From assembly GCF_940807255.1 (NCBI RefSeq), contig NZ_CALNWY010000007.1:1-64000 (forward strand): a stretch of DNA of 64,000 nt. Direction: 5' to 3'. The notes under the pieces are model-generated. The model had not been told where the DNA came from and did no database searches. It saw only the letters and a program-made list of their open reading frames with translations. A program made the position numbers and the translations under genes. The first letter of the stretch is position 1; every line of letters begins with the position of its first letter. This document shows positions 63,029-64,000 of this stretch, in pieces. This stretch comes from Mixta sp. Marseille-Q2659. Its GTDB lineage: Bacteria > Pseudomonadota > Gammaproteobacteria > Enterobacterales > Enterobacteriaceae.

Positions 63029-64000
63029 TCAGAAGCCTTCGAGGACAATCTTGCCTCTTGCCGCGCCACTTTCGATCAGTGCGTGCACCGTCTTCAGATT
63101 GGCGGCATTAATTGGCGACAATTTTTCGGTTAGCGTCGTGCGAATTTTGCCGTCGTCCACCAGCACCGCCAGCGAATTGAGGATCTTGCCCTGCTCATCC
63201 ATGTCGGGCGTGCCGTAGAGCGACCGTGTGAACATCAGCTCGTGGTGGATCGACACTGCCTTGCGCTTGAACAGCATGACGTCGAGCGCCTTGGGATCGT
63301 CGATGAATCCGAACCGTCCTTGCGGGGCGATCAGTTCGGCGATGTCGGATGCATGCTGCTCGGTATGCGTGGTCGAGAACACGAAAGCGGGAGCGCCGAT
63401 GTTGAGCTCGGCAATCTGTGGCGCGAGCGGCCGAGAGTGGTCGATGACATGATGAGCCCCAAGCCCTTTAACCCACTCCTGGGTTTCCGGCCGAGAGGCG
63501 GTGGAGATGACGATGAGATCCGTGCGCTGTCGAGCGATCTGGATGGCGATCGACCCGACCCCACCCGCACCACCGATGATGAGGATCGCCGCCGCCCCGG
63601 GAACGGGCTTCGTCACGTCCAGGCGATCGAACATGGCTTCCCAGGCCGTCAACGTCGTGAGTGGCAGCGCCGCCGCTTCCGCCCAGTCGAGCGACGCGGG
63701 TTTACGACCGACGATCCGGGCGTCGACGAGATGGAACTCCGCATTGGTGCCAGGCCTTATGAGCGATCCGGCATAATAGACCTCGTCGCCTACCGCGAAC
63801 TGCGTCACGTCGGGGCCGACCTCTTGCACGATCCCGGCCGCATCCCATCCCAGCACTTTCCAATCGCCATCAGCGGGCGGCGTGCTGCTGCGGATTTTGT
63901 AGTCGACCGGGTTGACCGAGACAGCCTTCACCTCAACCAGGATATCGCCTCCTTCAGCGACAGGCCGAGGCAGATCAATGTCGACCAGAGAGGCGTCCTC
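63029..64000 (-). CDS. Zinc-type (MDR) dehydrogenase, 5' end beyond the window
   Basis: The C-terminal 323 or so codons of an MDR enzyme of the quinone-oxidoreductase type: NPVDYKIRSSTPPADGDWKV, AILIIGGAGGVGSIAIQIAR (Rossmann motif) and DPKALDVMLFKRKAVSIHHE. The frame stays open to the edge, with VDIDLPRPVAEGGDILVEVK at its beginning, so about 15-20 residues are missing. Paralogue of the dehydrogenase at 36.8 kb. It ends 74 bp before the HbpS-like gene. Confidence 0.85.
   Translation of the reverse strand, partial: EDASLVDIDLPRPVAEGGDILVEVKAVSVNPVDYKIRSSTPPADGDWKVLGWDAAGIVQEVGPDVTQFAVGDEVYYAGSLIRPGTNAEFHLVDARIVGRKPASLDWAEAAALPLTTLTAWEAMFDRLDVTKPVPGAAAILIIGGAGGVGSIAIQIARQRTDLIVISTASRPETQEWVKGLGAHHVIDHSRPLAPQIAELNIGAPAFVFSTTHTEQHASDIAELIAPQGRFGFIDDPKALDVMLFKRKAVSIHHELMFTRSLYGTPDMDEQGKILNSLAVLVDDGKIRTTLTEKLSPINAANLKTVHALIESGAARGKIVLEGF

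Overview
The window is a mosaic resistance plasmid of an enterobacterium (Klebsiella/Enterobacter type). The core at about 8.6-16.9 kb has a RepFIB-family initiator gene with iterons on both sides, a resolvase-type integrase beside it, a SopAB-type partition operon with a sopC-like array of 43-bp repeats, and a decayed umuDC operon. These are enterobacterial plasmid backbone modules. GC content and gene families change sharply from block to block.

Layout. (1) 1-8.6 kb: an AT-rich block between inverted IS903-type copies. It holds a truncated MFS transporter, a broken IclR regulator, a LysR regulator divergent from a pirin-like gene, and an emrA-emrB-doxX-like efflux operon. (2) 8.6-18.9 kb: the plasmid core described above. 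It includes a 257-bp Tn3-type miniature element with a perfect target duplication, a third IS903 copy, and an unrecognised P-loop gene. (3) 19-28.7 kb: a Tn5053/Tn402-type tniABQR module joined to merRTPFADE. One end is a Tn402-type repeat; the other is a Tn21-type repeat split by IS5075/IS4321. (4) 28.7-43.9 kb and 57.1-64 kb: GC-rich DNA of alphaproteobacterial character (trbF'GI-DUF2274). It continues into a stress cluster: two MarR-type regulators with cysteine-rich tails, YeeE/YedE, an RclC-like DUF417 protein, an alpha/beta hydrolase-OsmC fusion, MsrA twice, MsrB, YfcG-type GST, CorA, RidA, a DM13 protein, a thioredoxin-fold protein, an HbpS/GlcG protein and two zinc-type dehydrogenases. 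(5) 43.9-57.1 kb: a Tn3-family (Tn21 subgroup) transposon with TGCAT target duplications. It carries tnpA, a class 1 integron (intI1-aadA2-qacEdelta1-sul1-orf5-IS6100, target duplication GCGCG), an MNT/HEPN toxin-antitoxin pair, a cupin gene, three small unknown genes and tnpR.

How the genes fit together. Regions 4a and 4b were contiguous before the transposon landed. The insertion sits exactly on the overlapping stop/start (GCATGA) of gst and corA, so msrB-msrA-gst-corA-two small genes-ridA formed one operon. A palindrome of the form TATGC-N5-GCATA lies before marR-1, before the RclC-like gene and, twice, between the osmC operon and its divergent lysR. Weaker versions lie before marR-2 and before msrB. 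I read this as a regulon for repairing damage from hypochlorous acid or other electrophiles (methionine sulfoxide repair, peroxide and disulfide reduction, RclC, RidA), mobilised next to mercury, sulfonamide, streptomycin and quaternary-ammonium determinants. The genes and the repeats are visible in the sequence; the regulon and its inducer are inference.

Limits: no database searches were possible. Family names come from recognised motifs and overall similarity by eye. Start codons were chosen by ribosome binding sites, overlaps and family length.
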